This document shows, one piece after another, positions 35,541 through 45,791 of a DNA stretch of 64,000 nt; positions within the stretch are counted from its first letter, which is position 1; every line of letters starts with the position of its first letter. The notes beneath the pieces were generated by a model that saw only the letters and a list, made by a program, of their open reading frames with translations, ran no database searches and was not told where the DNA came from. Source of the stretch: Actinomycetes bacterium (lineage in GTDB: Bacteria; Actinomycetota; Acidimicrobiia; Acidimicrobiales; Acidimicrobiaceae); assembly GCA_021819725.1 (NCBI GenBank), contig JAKAQR010000009.1:1-64000 (forward strand), in the 5' to 3' direction. Position numbers and translations under genes: made by a program.

Positions 35541-36631
35541 TGGCGAGCCATGACCGAATTCGTCCACCCGAGGCGCGACTGCTTCTGCTTCTCTGAGATC
35601 ACAGCATCAAGCGCTGTTGCTTGAAAGTGACGCAGCGAGTGCAGGTGGATATCTCTAGCAATCTGTGAGCGCGCCCTTGCCTTCATAAAACCATGCGAGA
35701 TCGAGTCGGGATGAGGCGGCGCCAAGCCACCTGGCTCAAAGGAGAAGGCGAAGGCATCGGCATCGAGTGTCAAATCCGCATCCTGAGCTAAGTTCTCTTG
35801 GATCTCGCGCAGTCTGAGAAGTTCATCCAGGGTTCCCTCATCGATTGCAACGCTTCGTATGCTCGCTCTTGTCTTTGGCGACTTCACGGTTGCGCTCCCC
35901 TTATTCGATACAATCGACTCATCGATGCGAATGGTGCCGAGTGTGAGATCACAATCGTTCCAACGGATTGCACAGGCCTCGCCCCTGCGCATGCCAGTGG
36001 CAACGATGATGCGAAGAATACAACTGATGCGTGGATCCAGGCTTTGGGCTGCAACAAGCAACCTCTGCACCTCATCGAGTGAAGGGGCCCTCACCGGCGT
36101 GTGAGAGCCAATCGACCAACTCGGCATCTCGGTATCTGCAATCGGGTTGGGCAAGGCTCCACCGCTCCACTTTCGAGCCAGTCGGCACGCTCTTCCGAGT
36201 ACAGCCCTGACTTGGCGTACACTTGCCTCAGCGAGTCCCTCGTCCTTCAGACTTCGCAGGTACTTCTCAACGTCATAGGATGACAGCGAGGAGATGCGCC
36301 TTCGACCAATGGAGTCCTTGATCTTCACGTTCCATAGACTCTCGTACCTGCGCGTCGTGGATGGAGAGAGATCTGCCCAGCCGTTGTCGCGCCAGGCAAC
36401 GATCGCGTCGTTGATAGTGGTCGTCGAGTTCCACCTCAATTCGGTCTCAACGATTGGCGCTGGCTTTGCCTCCTGCTCCCAGACCAGTCGAGCGAGCTCC
36501 CGTTCGGCCTGGCGCTTCGTACCGCGGAAGCGAACGTAGCGATGCTTGACCTTTCCCAGGCTGTCTCGACCCACGAACACACGCAGTTCCCAGGTGTCCG
36601 GTTGGACCACGAGCCGCATGCTTCCTGCCAT
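35411..36631 (-). CDS. int: Site-specific tyrosine integrase of the AICE
   Basis: About 406 aa. Catalytic residues: Arg in ATGMRRGEACAIRW, His-x-x-Arg in HLHSLRHFQATALD, and Tyr in MARHYTDS; a SAM-like N-terminal core-binding domain (STTRRYESLWN) precedes. The frame is open through the tRNA to 36745, but the ATG at 36631 has GGAGGAATCG just upstream and starts a normal integrase N-terminus. It lies 80 bases from the tRNA 3' end, the standard AICE layout, and it is convergent with and overlaps xis. Confidence 0.93.
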   Translation of the reverse strand: MAGSMRLVVQPDTWELRVFVGRDSLGKVKHRYVRFRGTKRQAERELARLVWEQEAKPAPIVETELRWNSTTTINDAIVAWRDNGWADLSPSTTRRYESLWNVKIKDSIGRRRISSLSSYDVEKYLRSLKDEGLAEASVRQVRAVLGRACRLARKWSGGALPNPIADTEMPSWSIGSHTPVRAPSLDEVQRLLVAAQSLDPRISCILRIIVATGMRRGEACAIRWNDCDLTLGTIRIDESIVSNKGSATVKSPKTRASIRSVAIDEGTLDELLRLREIQENLAQDADLTLDADAFAFSFEPGGLAPPHPDSISHGFMKARARSQIARDIHLHSLRHFQATALDAVISEKQKQSRLGWTNSVMARHYTDSVPEEDRRAAEHIGRLLGEGAATDADLKEPHVGQVMDPD

Positions 36632-36656
36632 CGATTCCTCCAACTTCAAACCCCTT

Positions 36657-36675
36657 GTTGGGTTTTCTGTTGGGT
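36657..36675. promoter_or_regulatory. Paired GTTGGGT sites, right end
   Basis: GTTGGGT at 36657 and 36669, starts 12 bases apart, between the integrase start and the tRNA gene. The same arrangement occurs at 16702-16720. Confidence 0.45.
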
Positions 36676-36710
36676 TTATCTTATCACAATTAAGGCATAT
36701 AGCCTCTGAA

Positions 36711-36787
<77 letters not shown>

Positions 36788-36791
36788 CGAG

Positions 36792-36864
36792 CTCCGGGGG
36801 AGAGACTCGAACTCTCAACCACACGGTTAACAGCCGCGTGCTCTGCCGATTGAGCTACCCCGGA
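36792..36864 (-). tRNA. tRNA-Asn (GTT)
   Basis: 73 nt, no encoded CCA. Acceptor TCCGGGG/CCCCGGA, anticodon loop CTGTTAA, T loop TTCGAGT. Four bases upstream of tRNA-Ile2 on the same strand, so both are probably one transcript, following rpoD. Confidence 0.93.
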
Positions 36865-36923
36865 ATAGACTACACAATCTAGCAGATCAATCCATGTAAC
36901 CGGCCATGGCACGTGCCAACATC

Positions 36924-38087
36924 CTAACCATCGCGGAGGACCTCCTTGAGAGCTTGCGTCGACTCATTACGGCGCAGCCGAGAGATCGCGCGTGCCTCCA
37001 CTTGACGGACCCTCTCTCTCGAGACGCCAAAGCGATCCGACGCTTGCTCAATGGAGTGCGGCTCCTCTCCGTTGAGTCCGAAACGATACACGAGGATCGC
37101 TCGTTCTCGTTCCTCAAGCTGATCGAGAACAAGTTGCACAACTCGCCCAAGATCCTGAGATGTCACGGTCTCCTCAATCGGCGGACTTGATCGATCCGGT
37201 ACCGCATCACCCAGCACAGACTCCGAACCGCTATCAGTCGTGGGACTCGCCTCAAGCGATAATACCGATTGTGCGTACATCAGAATTTCCTCAACTCTGA
37301 AGAGTTCGAGACCACAAGCATCGGCGACCTCCTCAAGTCGCGGTTCACGACCAAACTTCTGCTGCAGGTCGAGCCGAATCTGCTGAATCCGCTGAAAATC
37401 CTGTTGCAAGGATCGCGGCAAACTAATCTCATTGCGGAACTCTCCTATCGCCTGCGAGATGGCTTGTCGTATCCACCAGGTGGCATAGGTCGAAAAACGA
37501 AATCCCTTACGACCGTCATAGAGCTCCACTGCTCGCATCAGCCCGATATTGCCCTCTTGGATCAGGTCCTCGAGAGGCACGGCCCCTCCGTGCATACGTC
37601 GTGCGATGGAGGCGACAAGACGCAAGTTCGATGAGACAAACCGCTCCTTAGCAGCAGCCAAGATCCGTTCTTCCTCGCGCGTGCGCTGATCACGACCTTG
37701 GAGCTCTTGCACAATGGCGCTTAACTGAACCTCCTCGTCTCGTGAGAGCAATGCTGCACCCGACAACGAGGCCAAGAAGTCGTCGGCCTCCTTGATCGTG
37801 AAACCCGGCCTAATAACCTGCAAAGACTCCCTCGCGGCGGATTGACCATCGTGTCTCCCCTTCGCCGAGGTACGCCTGTTGCTAACCGACTTCGGTGTCG
37901 TCGACACCACAACCCCATCATCATCGGTGGTCCTGCTTGTAGGAGCTCGTGATAGAACGGCATCAGCATCCACGACGCTCATCGGAGGATCCAACTGTTG
38001 AGTACTCACCTCGTCAACTGCTGGGGCTGTCTCCACCGACTTGGGCCTGTCAGAAGGTGTCGCTGTTTTCTTATGACCGTCTGTCAC
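36924..38087 (-). CDS. rpoD: Primary-type sigma factor RpoD
   Basis: 387 aa. Sigma-70 regions: 1.2 (KEADDFLASLSGAALLSRDEE), 2 (PLEDLIQEGNIGLMRAVELYD, then FSTYATWWIRQAIS), 3 (QKFGREPRLEEVADACGL) and 4 (FGVSRERVRQVEARAISRLR). A disordered N-terminal roughly 95 aa precedes, as in many actinobacterial primary sigma factors. It follows dnaG directly, the classic macromolecular-synthesis order. Without the rest of the genome it could be one of several RpoD paralogues. Confidence 0.93.
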   Translation of the reverse strand: MTDGHKKTATPSDRPKSVETAPAVDEVSTQQLDPPMSVVDADAVLSRAPTSRTTDDDGVVVSTTPKSVSNRRTSAKGRHDGQSAARESLQVIRPGFTIKEADDFLASLSGAALLSRDEEVQLSAIVQELQGRDQRTREEERILAAAKERFVSSNLRLVASIARRMHGGAVPLEDLIQEGNIGLMRAVELYDGRKGFRFSTYATWWIRQAISQAIGEFRNEISLPRSLQQDFQRIQQIRLDLQQKFGREPRLEEVADACGLELFRVEEILMYAQSVLSLEASPTTDSGSESVLGDAVPDRSSPPIEETVTSQDLGRVVQLVLDQLEERERAILVYRFGLNGEEPHSIEQASDRFGVSRERVRQVEARAISRLRRNESTQALKEVLRDG

Positions 38088-39935
38088 CTAGTAATCCTCG
38101 AGAACTGGGTGCCTGTTCAGAGGGTTGGCTGGAAGATCTCGGTCCACTTCCCCACCGGCATGCGAACGCATGGAGACCAACCAATTGATTAACTCGCCAC
38201 AGGGCTCCATCCTCGTTCGATCCCCCTGAAGCTCCTCGATCAAGAGTCGTACCCTCGGGACCTCCGCAATCAGCGCGGTTAACTCTCTTGCTGAGACCCG
38301 TAAAGAACGCGTCAATTTCGCAAGTTCGAGCTTGGACTCTCGTAGCACGAGCGTGGCTATCACATCAGCGCTGTTGTCACTCTCCGGCTGTTCGCTGGCC
38401 AGCCGAAAAAAGAGCTGCAGCATCGTCTCGGATGCTACCTCCCCTAGCCGCTGTTGCACCTCCCAGAGCGAAGTGGTACCATGAATTGCCTCCACGATCC
38501 GTCGGTGTGTGGGGTCACGGAAGAGCTCAGCGACGACAATTCCATCCAGCCCTGCAGGGTCGTGGACCAAGAGCCGAAGCGCCTCAATCGCCGGTCGGTC
38601 CAGCGCTGCTGCTTCTCCAACCTGTTCGTCGACAACTCGAGAACGTGGCCCCTTTGGCAGCTGCACCATCAGCTCGTTGACAGAGAAACCAGTTCGATCA
38701 GCGATCAGAGCCACGTACTCTCCACGAATCAGGTGATTGGGATGTCGCTCAATCATCGCGATCGCCTGCTTCGCCACACGTGAACGATCCTCGGTGGAGC
38801 CGAGATCCCCGCTTCCCAACAGACGCTCAAGTCGAAAACGGGTGATCGGGACGGCACGACGAAGGGCCTCCTCCACCAGGCCCGGATCCTTCACCGCCGC
38901 ATCGGCCGGATCGAGATTATCCGGCAATGTCACGACATCAAAGACCACGCCACGACTCTCCTCCTCGCCCCAGAGACGCTCTGCAGCGTTCTGTCCAGCG
39001 GCATCTGCGTCAAAAAAGAGGGTGATGCGACGAGCGAATCGTCGCAAGACATCGAGATGTTCCTCCGAGAAGGCGGTGCCACAGGTCGCCACCACATTCG
39101 AAATACCGATCTGATCGAGCGCGATCACATCGGTATAGCCCTCGCACACAATAACAACACCCTTCTCCACGATTGACGAACGCGCCCGATCCAAGTTGTA
39201 GAGGGTGCGACGCTTACGATAGACGGGTGACTCCGATGAGTTCTTGTACTTCGCCGCCTTGCCGTCGAGTCGTTCCAACTCCTCAGGAAGAATCCGCCCG
39301 CCAAAGGCGACTACCCGGCCGGTCGCATCTCTGATGGGGAAAACAATCCGCCCATGCATGTGATCGACGAGCGTGCCCTGTTGGTCGCGGTAACCGAAAC
39401 CACCTTCCTCCCAATCACTCGGCTCGATGCCGAGACGCGCGAAGGGCAATTGTACCCGCATGGGGGAGAGCCCAATCCCAAAGGAACGAATGGATTCGGA
39501 GGAGATCCCGCGCTCATCGAGATACGCACGAGCTGACTCGCCACGAAGCGGATCACCAAGCTGTGCCTGATACCACTGCGCGAGTCGCTCATACCCGTCA
39601 TAGAGTCGGGTTTTGACGTTACGATCCGTCGGCGTACTCGTCGTCTGCTCGATCGTCACATGTGCACGATCTGCAAGGTACTCGAGCGCATCGACAAAAT
39701 CGATCCCTTGGGTCTCCCGGACAAAGGTGATGGCATCACCTTTGGCATGGCAACCAAAACAGTAATAGACGCCGTCCTCGCCGTTGACCGAGAAGGAACC
39801 CGATCGTTCTTGGTGGAAGGGACACAACCCCACGTAGCGGCGACCGACACGCTTGAGCGCCACCGAAGCACCGATGAGGGTAACGATATCGGTAGCATCC
39901 AGGACACGCCGAATATCAAGCTCAGAGTAGCCCAC
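38088..39935 (-). CDS. dnaG: DNA primase DnaG
   Basis: 615 aa. Zinc finger (CPFHQERSGSF then YYCFGCHAKGD), the TOPRIM core (VVIVCEGYTDVIAL and LFFDADAAGQNAA) and the AFGGRIL motif of the RNA polymerase domain are all present. I choose the GTG at 39935 because GGAAGGAG lies 8 bases upstream; the ATG 17 codons earlier overlaps the ppdK 3' end and lacks a site. The stop is just before the rpoD ATG. Confidence 0.95.
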   Translation of the reverse strand: MGYSELDIRRVLDATDIVTLIGASVALKRVGRRYVGLCPFHQERSGSFSVNGEDGVYYCFGCHAKGDAITFVRETQGIDFVDALEYLADRAHVTIEQTTSTPTDRNVKTRLYDGYERLAQWYQAQLGDPLRGESARAYLDERGISSESIRSFGIGLSPMRVQLPFARLGIEPSDWEEGGFGYRDQQGTLVDHMHGRIVFPIRDATGRVVAFGGRILPEELERLDGKAAKYKNSSESPVYRKRRTLYNLDRARSSIVEKGVVIVCEGYTDVIALDQIGISNVVATCGTAFSEEHLDVLRRFARRITLFFDADAAGQNAAERLWGEEESRGVVFDVVTLPDNLDPADAAVKDPGLVEEALRRAVPITRFRLERLLGSGDLGSTEDRSRVAKQAIAMIERHPNHLIRGEYVALIADRTGFSVNELMVQLPKGPRSRVVDEQVGEAAALDRPAIEALRLLVHDPAGLDGIVVAELFRDPTHRRIVEAIHGTTSLWEVQQRLGEVASETMLQLFFRLASEQPESDNSADVIATLVLRESKLELAKLTRSLRVSARELTALIAEVPRVRLLIEELQGDRTRMEPCGELINWLVSMRSHAGGEVDRDLPANPLNRHPVLEDY

Positions 39936-39966
39936 TCTGCGAGCTCCTTCCCTCACGTACTTCCTT

Positions 39967-42597
39967 CTATAGGCTAGCACCCTCACGGATCAGTGACTGA
40001 GCAACAGCAAGGCGCGCAATCGGCACCCGATACGGGGAACAACTCACATAGTCGAGCCCGATCTTGACAAAACTGGCAATTGAATCAGGATCACCACCGT
40101 GCTCGCCGCAGACACCTAGCTTGATATTAGGCCTCGTCGATCGTCCCCGCTTCGCTGCGATGTTGACAAGTTCAATCACCCCTTCAGCGTCGACCACCTT
40201 GAACGGGTTAGACGGAAGCAGTCCCTGGGCAAGATAGATCGGCATCAACTTACCCTCCACGTCATCCCTAGAGAAACCATAGGTCAATTGGGTGAGATCA
40301 TTGGTGCCAAAGGAGAAGAACTCGGCGATCTCAGCGATCTCCATCGCCAAAAGCGCCGCTCGTGGCGTCTCGATCATCGTTCCAAAGAGCACATCAAGCC
40401 CGTCATCAGCACCGAGTTCTGCCAGCGCCACCTCCACCCACGCGTGGGCATAGGCTAGTTCTGCTTTAGAGATCGTCAAAGGGATCATCACCTCGACGTG
40501 TGGTTCACCACCTGCGCGCTTGAGGTCCATTGCCGCCTCGAGCAGTGCGCGCACCTGCATCGTGTACAGCCCTGGCTTGAGCACTCCCAGGCGCACACCG
40601 CGTACACCCAGCATAGGGTTGAACTCTCGCCATGTCTTGGCTGCCTCTAGAAGTTTTGCATCCTCCTCGGTCAACGTCTGATTGCTCTCCTTGATAAGGA
40701 GCGCATCGATATCTGGCAAGAACTCATGGAGTGGCGGATCAAGGAGTCGCACCGTGACCGGCAGACCATCCATAGCGCGCAAAATTTGGAGGAAGTCCTC
40801 CCGTTGGGCCACGCGAAGTTCTTCAAGCGCCCGCTCCTCATCGGCTGGAGTGTCTGCCAAGATCATTCGACGAACGATGGGCAATCGGTCCTCAGCAAGA
40901 AACATGTGTTCAGTACGACAAAGACCAATACCCTTGGCACCAAAGCGGCGAGCTACCTCAGCATCGGGACCAGAATCCGCATTCGCCCGTACGCTCATAT
41001 GGCCAGCAGAGAGCTGGTCAGCCCACTCGAGGAGGAGCTCGAGCTCCTGCGGTGGCTCAGCTGCCTCAAGTGGCAGTCGTCCAAGCGTTACCGTCCCCGT
41101 TGAACCATCGATAGAGATCTCATCTCCTTCGTGCAGCTCAACATCTTCAATCTTTGCAAAGCCATTCTCGAAGATCAGCTGATCGGCACCAACGACAGCA
41201 GGTTTTCCCCAACCTCGAGCAACCACGGCGGCGTGTGAAACCAAACCTCCACGGCTCGTCAGGATGCCATTAGCGGCCAACATGCCGTGGACGTCATCAG
41301 GCGAGGTCTCCTTACGTACCAAGATGACCTCCTCGCCCCGTTCGTGTGCGCGAACTGCATCGTCAGAGGTAAAATACACCTTCCCTACTGCCGCTCCGGG
41401 TGAGGCTCCAAGACCAGTCGTGAGGACCTCGAACTTCGTGGTCGCAAACTGTGGGTGTAACATCTGGTCAAGATGATCAGGAGAGATGCGCAAGAGCGCC
41501 TCCTCCCGGGTCAACTTGATCCCGGCATCGCTCGTCATGGCCACCGCCATACGCAAAGCCGCGATGCCGGTTCGCTTACCAACTCGTGTCTGTAGCATCC
41601 AAAGCTTGCCCTGTTCGACGGTGAACTCCACGTCACACATATCTCGATAGTGCAACTCAAGACGTTCGAAGATATCCATGAGTTCGTGGAACACCTCGGG
41701 GAAATGGGTCTCCAGCTCTGCAAGCGGTTCGGTTATGCGGACACCGGCGACAACGTCCTCTCCCTGAGCATTCACCAAAAAGTCGCCATAGACGCCCTGT
41801 TCTCCAGTAGCGGGGTCGCGGGTGAAGCCGACACCAGTACCGGAGTTATCATCTCGATTACCAAAGACCATTGCTTGGACATTGACGGCCGTACCAAGAC
41901 GATGGTCGATACCCTCCCGTTCGCGATAGGCGATCGCCCGCGGTCCATTCCACGAACCAAAAACCGCCTCAATGGCGCCTCGAATCTGCACCTTTGGATC
42001 CTGAGGGAATGGACTTCCAGTCTCCTGAGCAACAATCTCCTTATAGGCGCCGACCAGGTACCGGAGCAGTTCCGCTGGAATCTCACCATCGGAGTCGACC
42101 CCCGATAGCTCCTTGGCAGCATCGAGCAACCGGTCGAACTCGTCCGATTCAATACCTTGCACAATTCGGGCATACATCGCGATAAAACGGCGATAGGAGT
42201 CGTAGGCAAACCGAGGATCGTTGGTCAGTGCTGCCAAACCCTCCACGGAGACATCGTTGAGCCCAAGGTTGAGCACCGTATCCATCATCCCCGGCATGGA
42301 GAACTGCGCTCCCGATCGCACCGACACCAGAAGTGGATCGCCTGGATCGCCTAGACGCTTGCCCATCAGTTCCTCGAGTCCGGCCAGTGCGCGATCAACT
42401 TCGACCGTCAGCCCGTCTGGCCAACCCTCGTCGATATACGCACGACATGCGTCAGTCGAGATGGTAAAGCCGTGGGGCACCGGAAGTTTCAGCACCGAGG
42501 TCATCTCCGCTAAATTGGCACCCTTTCCTCCAAGCAAGTGCTTGAGATTCATCGGGGCTACCTCATGGGGATAATCGAATGAGAACACAAACTGCAC
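39967..42597 (-). CDS. ppdK: Pyruvate, phosphate dikinase
   Basis: 876 aa, full length. Interconverts pyruvate + ATP + phosphate and PEP + AMP + PPi. Seen: N-terminal GGKGANLAEM, the swivelling His domain in LTSRGGLVSHAAVVARGWGK (catalytic His), and the C-terminal PEP/pyruvate barrel with GLCRTEHMF, MIETPRAA, FSFGTNDLTQ and LGVCGEHGGDP. It can serve gluconeogenesis or PPi-dependent glycolysis. Its stop is about 30 bases before the dnaG start. Confidence 0.97.
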   Translation of the reverse strand: MQFVFSFDYPHEVAPMNLKHLLGGKGANLAEMTSVLKLPVPHGFTISTDACRAYIDEGWPDGLTVEVDRALAGLEELMGKRLGDPGDPLLVSVRSGAQFSMPGMMDTVLNLGLNDVSVEGLAALTNDPRFAYDSYRRFIAMYARIVQGIESDEFDRLLDAAKELSGVDSDGEIPAELLRYLVGAYKEIVAQETGSPFPQDPKVQIRGAIEAVFGSWNGPRAIAYREREGIDHRLGTAVNVQAMVFGNRDDNSGTGVGFTRDPATGEQGVYGDFLVNAQGEDVVAGVRITEPLAELETHFPEVFHELMDIFERLELHYRDMCDVEFTVEQGKLWMLQTRVGKRTGIAALRMAVAMTSDAGIKLTREEALLRISPDHLDQMLHPQFATTKFEVLTTGLGASPGAAVGKVYFTSDDAVRAHERGEEVILVRKETSPDDVHGMLAANGILTSRGGLVSHAAVVARGWGKPAVVGADQLIFENGFAKIEDVELHEGDEISIDGSTGTVTLGRLPLEAAEPPQELELLLEWADQLSAGHMSVRANADSGPDAEVARRFGAKGIGLCRTEHMFLAEDRLPIVRRMILADTPADEERALEELRVAQREDFLQILRAMDGLPVTVRLLDPPLHEFLPDIDALLIKESNQTLTEEDAKLLEAAKTWREFNPMLGVRGVRLGVLKPGLYTMQVRALLEAAMDLKRAGGEPHVEVMIPLTISKAELAYAHAWVEVALAELGADDGLDVLFGTMIETPRAALLAMEIAEIAEFFSFGTNDLTQLTYGFSRDDVEGKLMPIYLAQGLLPSNPFKVVDAEGVIELVNIAAKRGRSTRPNIKLGVCGEHGGDPDSIASFVKIGLDYVSCSPYRVPIARLAVAQSLIREGASL

Positions 42598-42757
42598 GGT
42601 CGTCTCCTTACCATCTGCCTGCCCTGGAAGCGCGACGAACGGGCTGTTCTCCCTCCGCCTGATCGCTCCAGTCTGTCCCTGCCCGCTTGTGGCGGTTTCT
42701 TACCTGTCAGCGACGTTGCCGAGGTATGCCAAGAGTATAGCCAGATACCCCGACCAC

Positions 42758-44092
42758 CTAACCAAAGGGTGTGGCGACTGGGCGAGCCGTGGAGTCCAGT
42801 CGCTCCTGAAGATACCGCGTAACCTCAGTCATTGGAATACGCACTTGCTCAGTCGTATCACGATCTCGTACCGTCACCGCCTTGTCATCGAGCGTATCGA
42901 AATCCACGGTGACACAGAATGGTGTACCGATCTCATCCTGTCGACGATAGCGACGTCCAATCGACTGGGTCACATCAAAATCACAACTGAACGCACTGGC
43001 TAAGCTCGCAAAGACAGCATCTGCAGCCCCCTGGAGCTCGGGTTTTCGCGACAATGGCAACACCGCCACCGTATACGGAGCAAGAAAGGGCGACAAGCGC
43101 AAGACGGTACGTTCCTCGCCACCTACCTCGTCTCGGTCGAAGGCTGAGAGCAAGAAGGCCATCATCGCTCGCGTCACCCCTCCGGCGGGTTCGATGACGT
43201 TGGGAAGATAGCGCTCATTGGTTTGTGGGTCGAAGTAGGTCATATCCGTGCCAGAATGCGTCGCATGGGCGTTGAGATCGTAGGTTCCACGATTCGCAAT
43301 CCCCTCAAGTTCGCCAAAGCCCCACGGAAACCGATACTCAATGTCGACGGTGCCCTTCGAGTAGTGAGAAAGCTCATCGGGATCATGTGGCCGTAAGCGC
43401 AGCTCATCTGCTGGAATCCCAAGGGTGCGATACCATTCGTAACGCTCTGTGGTCCAATACTGGAAGTATCGGTCAGCGAGTTCCGGCGGGGTAAAAAACT
43501 CCATCTCCATCTGATCAAATTCGCGCGTTCGAAAGACAAAGTTGCCGGGAGTGATCTCATTGCGGAATGACTTACCGAGTTGCGCGATCCCAAAAGGTGG
43601 CTTGAGCCGAAGCGCTCGCTGCACCAACGGAAAATTGACAAACATTCCTTGCGCGGTCTCGGGTCGTAGGTAAGCCACGGAAGCATCATCGGCGACAGGA
43701 CCGACAAAGGTCCGAAACATCAGATTGAAGTCACGCGCCTCGGTGAGATCCGTGGATCCACAACTAGGGCATACGCCCTCGATCTGGTCCTCTCTCCACC
43801 GCGAACCGCATTTACGACAATCGACAAGTGGATCCGTGAAACCCGCTAAGTGCCCCGAAGCCTCCCAGATCTTTGGGCTCGATAGTATGGCCGCTTCGAT
43901 CCCTACCACGTTCGGACGCTGTTGGACCATGAAGTTCCACCACGCTTCGCGGACGTTGCGCAGCATGAGCGCTCCAAGGGGTCCATAGTCATAGGTCGAT
44001 CGGAATCCACCGTAGATCTCGGCTGACGGAAAGATAAACCCCCGTTGTTTTGCGAGGCTGACAATGGCTTCCATTCGATCAAGATCAGGCAT
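42758..44092 (-). CDS. glyS: Glycyl-tRNA synthetase (class II, homodimeric)
   Basis: 444 aa, alpha2-type glycyl-tRNA synthetase. Class II motifs: FRNEITPGNFVFRTREFDQMEMEF contains motif 2; C-terminal anticodon-binding domain YTVAVLPLSRK. The N-terminal RGFIFPSAEIYGG with YDYGPLG and a CRKCGSRW...CPSCG zinc ribbon fit the bacterial/archaeal type. It lies between recO and ppdK, all on the minus strand. Confidence 0.96.
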   Translation of the reverse strand: MPDLDRMEAIVSLAKQRGFIFPSAEIYGGFRSTYDYGPLGALMLRNVREAWWNFMVQQRPNVVGIEAAILSSPKIWEASGHLAGFTDPLVDCRKCGSRWREDQIEGVCPSCGSTDLTEARDFNLMFRTFVGPVADDASVAYLRPETAQGMFVNFPLVQRALRLKPPFGIAQLGKSFRNEITPGNFVFRTREFDQMEMEFFTPPELADRYFQYWTTERYEWYRTLGIPADELRLRPHDPDELSHYSKGTVDIEYRFPWGFGELEGIANRGTYDLNAHATHSGTDMTYFDPQTNERYLPNVIEPAGGVTRAMMAFLLSAFDRDEVGGEERTVLRLSPFLAPYTVAVLPLSRKPELQGAADAVFASLASAFSCDFDVTQSIGRRYRRQDEIGTPFCVTVDFDTLDDKAVTVRDRDTTEQVRIPMTEVTRYLQERLDSTARPVATPFG

Positions 44093-44137
44093 ATCGGGAT
44101 TGTAGTAGGAGGAGCCTCCCCAACTGGTTATCGAGGC

Positions 44138-44887
44138 TTAGGAAGGCTGATTTTGGGTGGCCTGGGGCTCGAGCAGGGAGGCTACCACACCGGTGGAACG
44201 CAGACCTCTACCCACCACCTCCTTGACCAATCGAATAGCAAACGCTTCAAACTCCCGCCCACCTCGAGCGTCCTTGTCAATGAGCACCTCGCTGACGCGA
44301 TGGGCGAGAATCAATGCCGCCTTCGCGAAGATCTCAGTTCCAACAGGTTCCCCACCACAGCCAGAACATCTGGGGGCAGAACTCGCGAAGTCAAAACCCG
44401 CGAAAGAACCAGGGGCACCACAGAGTCCGCACACGGTGAGGTTCGGGGCATAACCCTCGATATCGAGTAGTCGTACCAGCAGCGCACCCAGTAAGAATGG
44501 GCCAGGTTCGTCACCCATGAGGCGCAGGCCACGGTTCATCAGCTCGTAGACAACCGGATCAGGATGCCGATCAAGGGTGAGACTGTCGATCGCCTCAAGC
44601 CACTCCAACGCCGAGCCAAATCGGCCCGGATCAACCCTGACGCGAGCGAGATGCGCCTGCACGAGTGACGCCTGTTGGATGACGTCCAACTCTCGTCCGC
44701 GATAGAGAAGTAGATCGAGCTCGCTGGTCGGCTGGATTAATCCTGAGATACGACTCTTAGCACCCCGCACACCCTTAGCGACCGCCCGAACCTTACCGTG
44801 TTCGCGGGTAAAAAGAGTCACAATTCGATCTGACTCTCCGAGTGGCCAGGTGCGGATCACCACGGCTCGATCTGCGTAGGACTTCAT
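44138..44887 (-). CDS. recO: DNA repair protein RecO
   Basis: 249 aa. N-terminal OB fold (DRAVVIRTWPLGESDRIVTL, then GKVRAVAKGVRGAKS), a helical middle, and a zinc site with CGLCGAP and RCSGCGG. RecO works with RecR and RecF to load RecA at gaps. Its ATG overlaps the stop of the small membrane-protein gene (ATGA). Confidence 0.93.
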   Translation of the reverse strand: MKSYADRAVVIRTWPLGESDRIVTLFTREHGKVRAVAKGVRGAKSRISGLIQPTSELDLLLYRGRELDVIQQASLVQAHLARVRVDPGRFGSALEWLEAIDSLTLDRHPDPVVYELMNRGLRLMGDEPGPFLLGALLVRLLDIEGYAPNLTVCGLCGAPGSFAGFDFASSAPRCSGCGGEPVGTEIFAKAALILAHRVSEVLIDKDARGGREFEAFAIRLVKEVVGRGLRSTGVVASLLEPQATQNQPS

Positions 44888-45066
44888 CGATTACGAAAGC
44901 GCTGTCGCCGCCCGCCAAGCACCAACAGACCGATCAGCACCACGACGAGAATCATCAAACTCCCAAGTTGTGCCGCGCCACCTCGAATGGCGGCGACCGC
45001 CAGAAACAGCAACCCAAGACCGATCAACCATGCCAGAATCCGAGCGATCACATACAATATCTTCAT
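44884..45066 (-). CDS. Small membrane protein (60 aa)
   Basis: 60 aa with two predicted helices (YVIARILAWLIGLGLLFLAV and GSLMILVVVLIGLLVLGG) and a basic tail. It overlaps the uppS stop and the recO start by 4 bases each (ATGA), which supports that it is real. Function unknown; the link to UppS suggests an envelope role. Confidence 0.7.
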   Translation of the reverse strand: MKILYVIARILAWLIGLGLLFLAVAAIRGGAAQLGSLMILVVVLIGLLVLGGRRQRFRNR

Positions 45067-45791
45067 CGACGACGTGGCTCCTTCACTCCCCCGTAACGGC
45101 GTGAACGCCCTTGGTAGAGACGCACCGCCTCAAACAGGTGTTCTCGACGAAAGTCAGGCCAATACTCGTCTACAAAGACAAGCTCTGAATAGGCCAACTG
45201 CCAGAGCAAAAAGTTAGAGATACGATACTCGCCCGAGGTACGGACCACAAGGTCCGGATCCGGCATCTCGGGCTGGTAAAGATAGCTAGCGATGAGTGCA
45301 TCGTTAACCTGGCTGGGACGATAACCCGCAGCTACAATCGACTGCACCGCATCGACGATCTCCGCCCGCCCACCATAGTTGAAGGCCATCGTCAGGGTAA
45401 GAGTCGAGTTCGCTTGGGTGAGTTCCTCCGCCCGATCCATTTCGCGCAGAACCGAGCGCGGCACCCTCCAGTTCCGTCTTCCAATGAAGCGAATCCGCAC
45501 ACCGAGGTCGTTCAACTCGTCCCGCCGTCGACGAAGCAGGCCTCGGTTAAAATTCATTAAAAAACGTACTTCGTCACTAGGCCGTCGCCAGTTCTCTGTT
45601 GAAAACGCATAGACGGTGAGCCAAGAGATCCCTAGATCAAGCGCGCCATATACAGTGTCAAGCAGAGCCTCTTCCCCCGCCGCGTGCCCCTCAGTGCGTG
45701 GGAGACCAAACTGCTCAGCCCAACGACCGTTCCCGTCCATCACACACCCCACATGGACAGGAATCTTGGTCGGATCGATACCCTCGATCAT
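45063..45791 (-). CDS. uppS: Isoprenyl transferase (undecaprenyl diphosphate synthase)
   Basis: About 242 aa. Signature HVGCVMDGNGRWAEQFGLPR with the catalytic Asp, FSTENWRRPSDEV, and the C-terminal DLVVRTSGEYRISNFLLWQ and FVDEYWPDF. Makes the C55 lipid carrier for peptidoglycan. The ATG at 45791 overlaps the upstream stop (ATGA); the longer frame from 45854 would run inside the nitrobindin gene. Confidence 0.95.
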   Translation of the reverse strand: MIEGIDPTKIPVHVGCVMDGNGRWAEQFGLPRTEGHAAGEEALLDTVYGALDLGISWLTVYAFSTENWRRPSDEVRFLMNFNRGLLRRRRDELNDLGVRIRFIGRRNWRVPRSVLREMDRAEELTQANSTLTLTMAFNYGGRAEIVDAVQSIVAAGYRPSQVNDALIASYLYQPEMPDPDLVVRTSGEYRISNFLLWQLAYSELVFVDEYWPDFRREHLFEAVRLYQGRSRRYGGVKEPRRR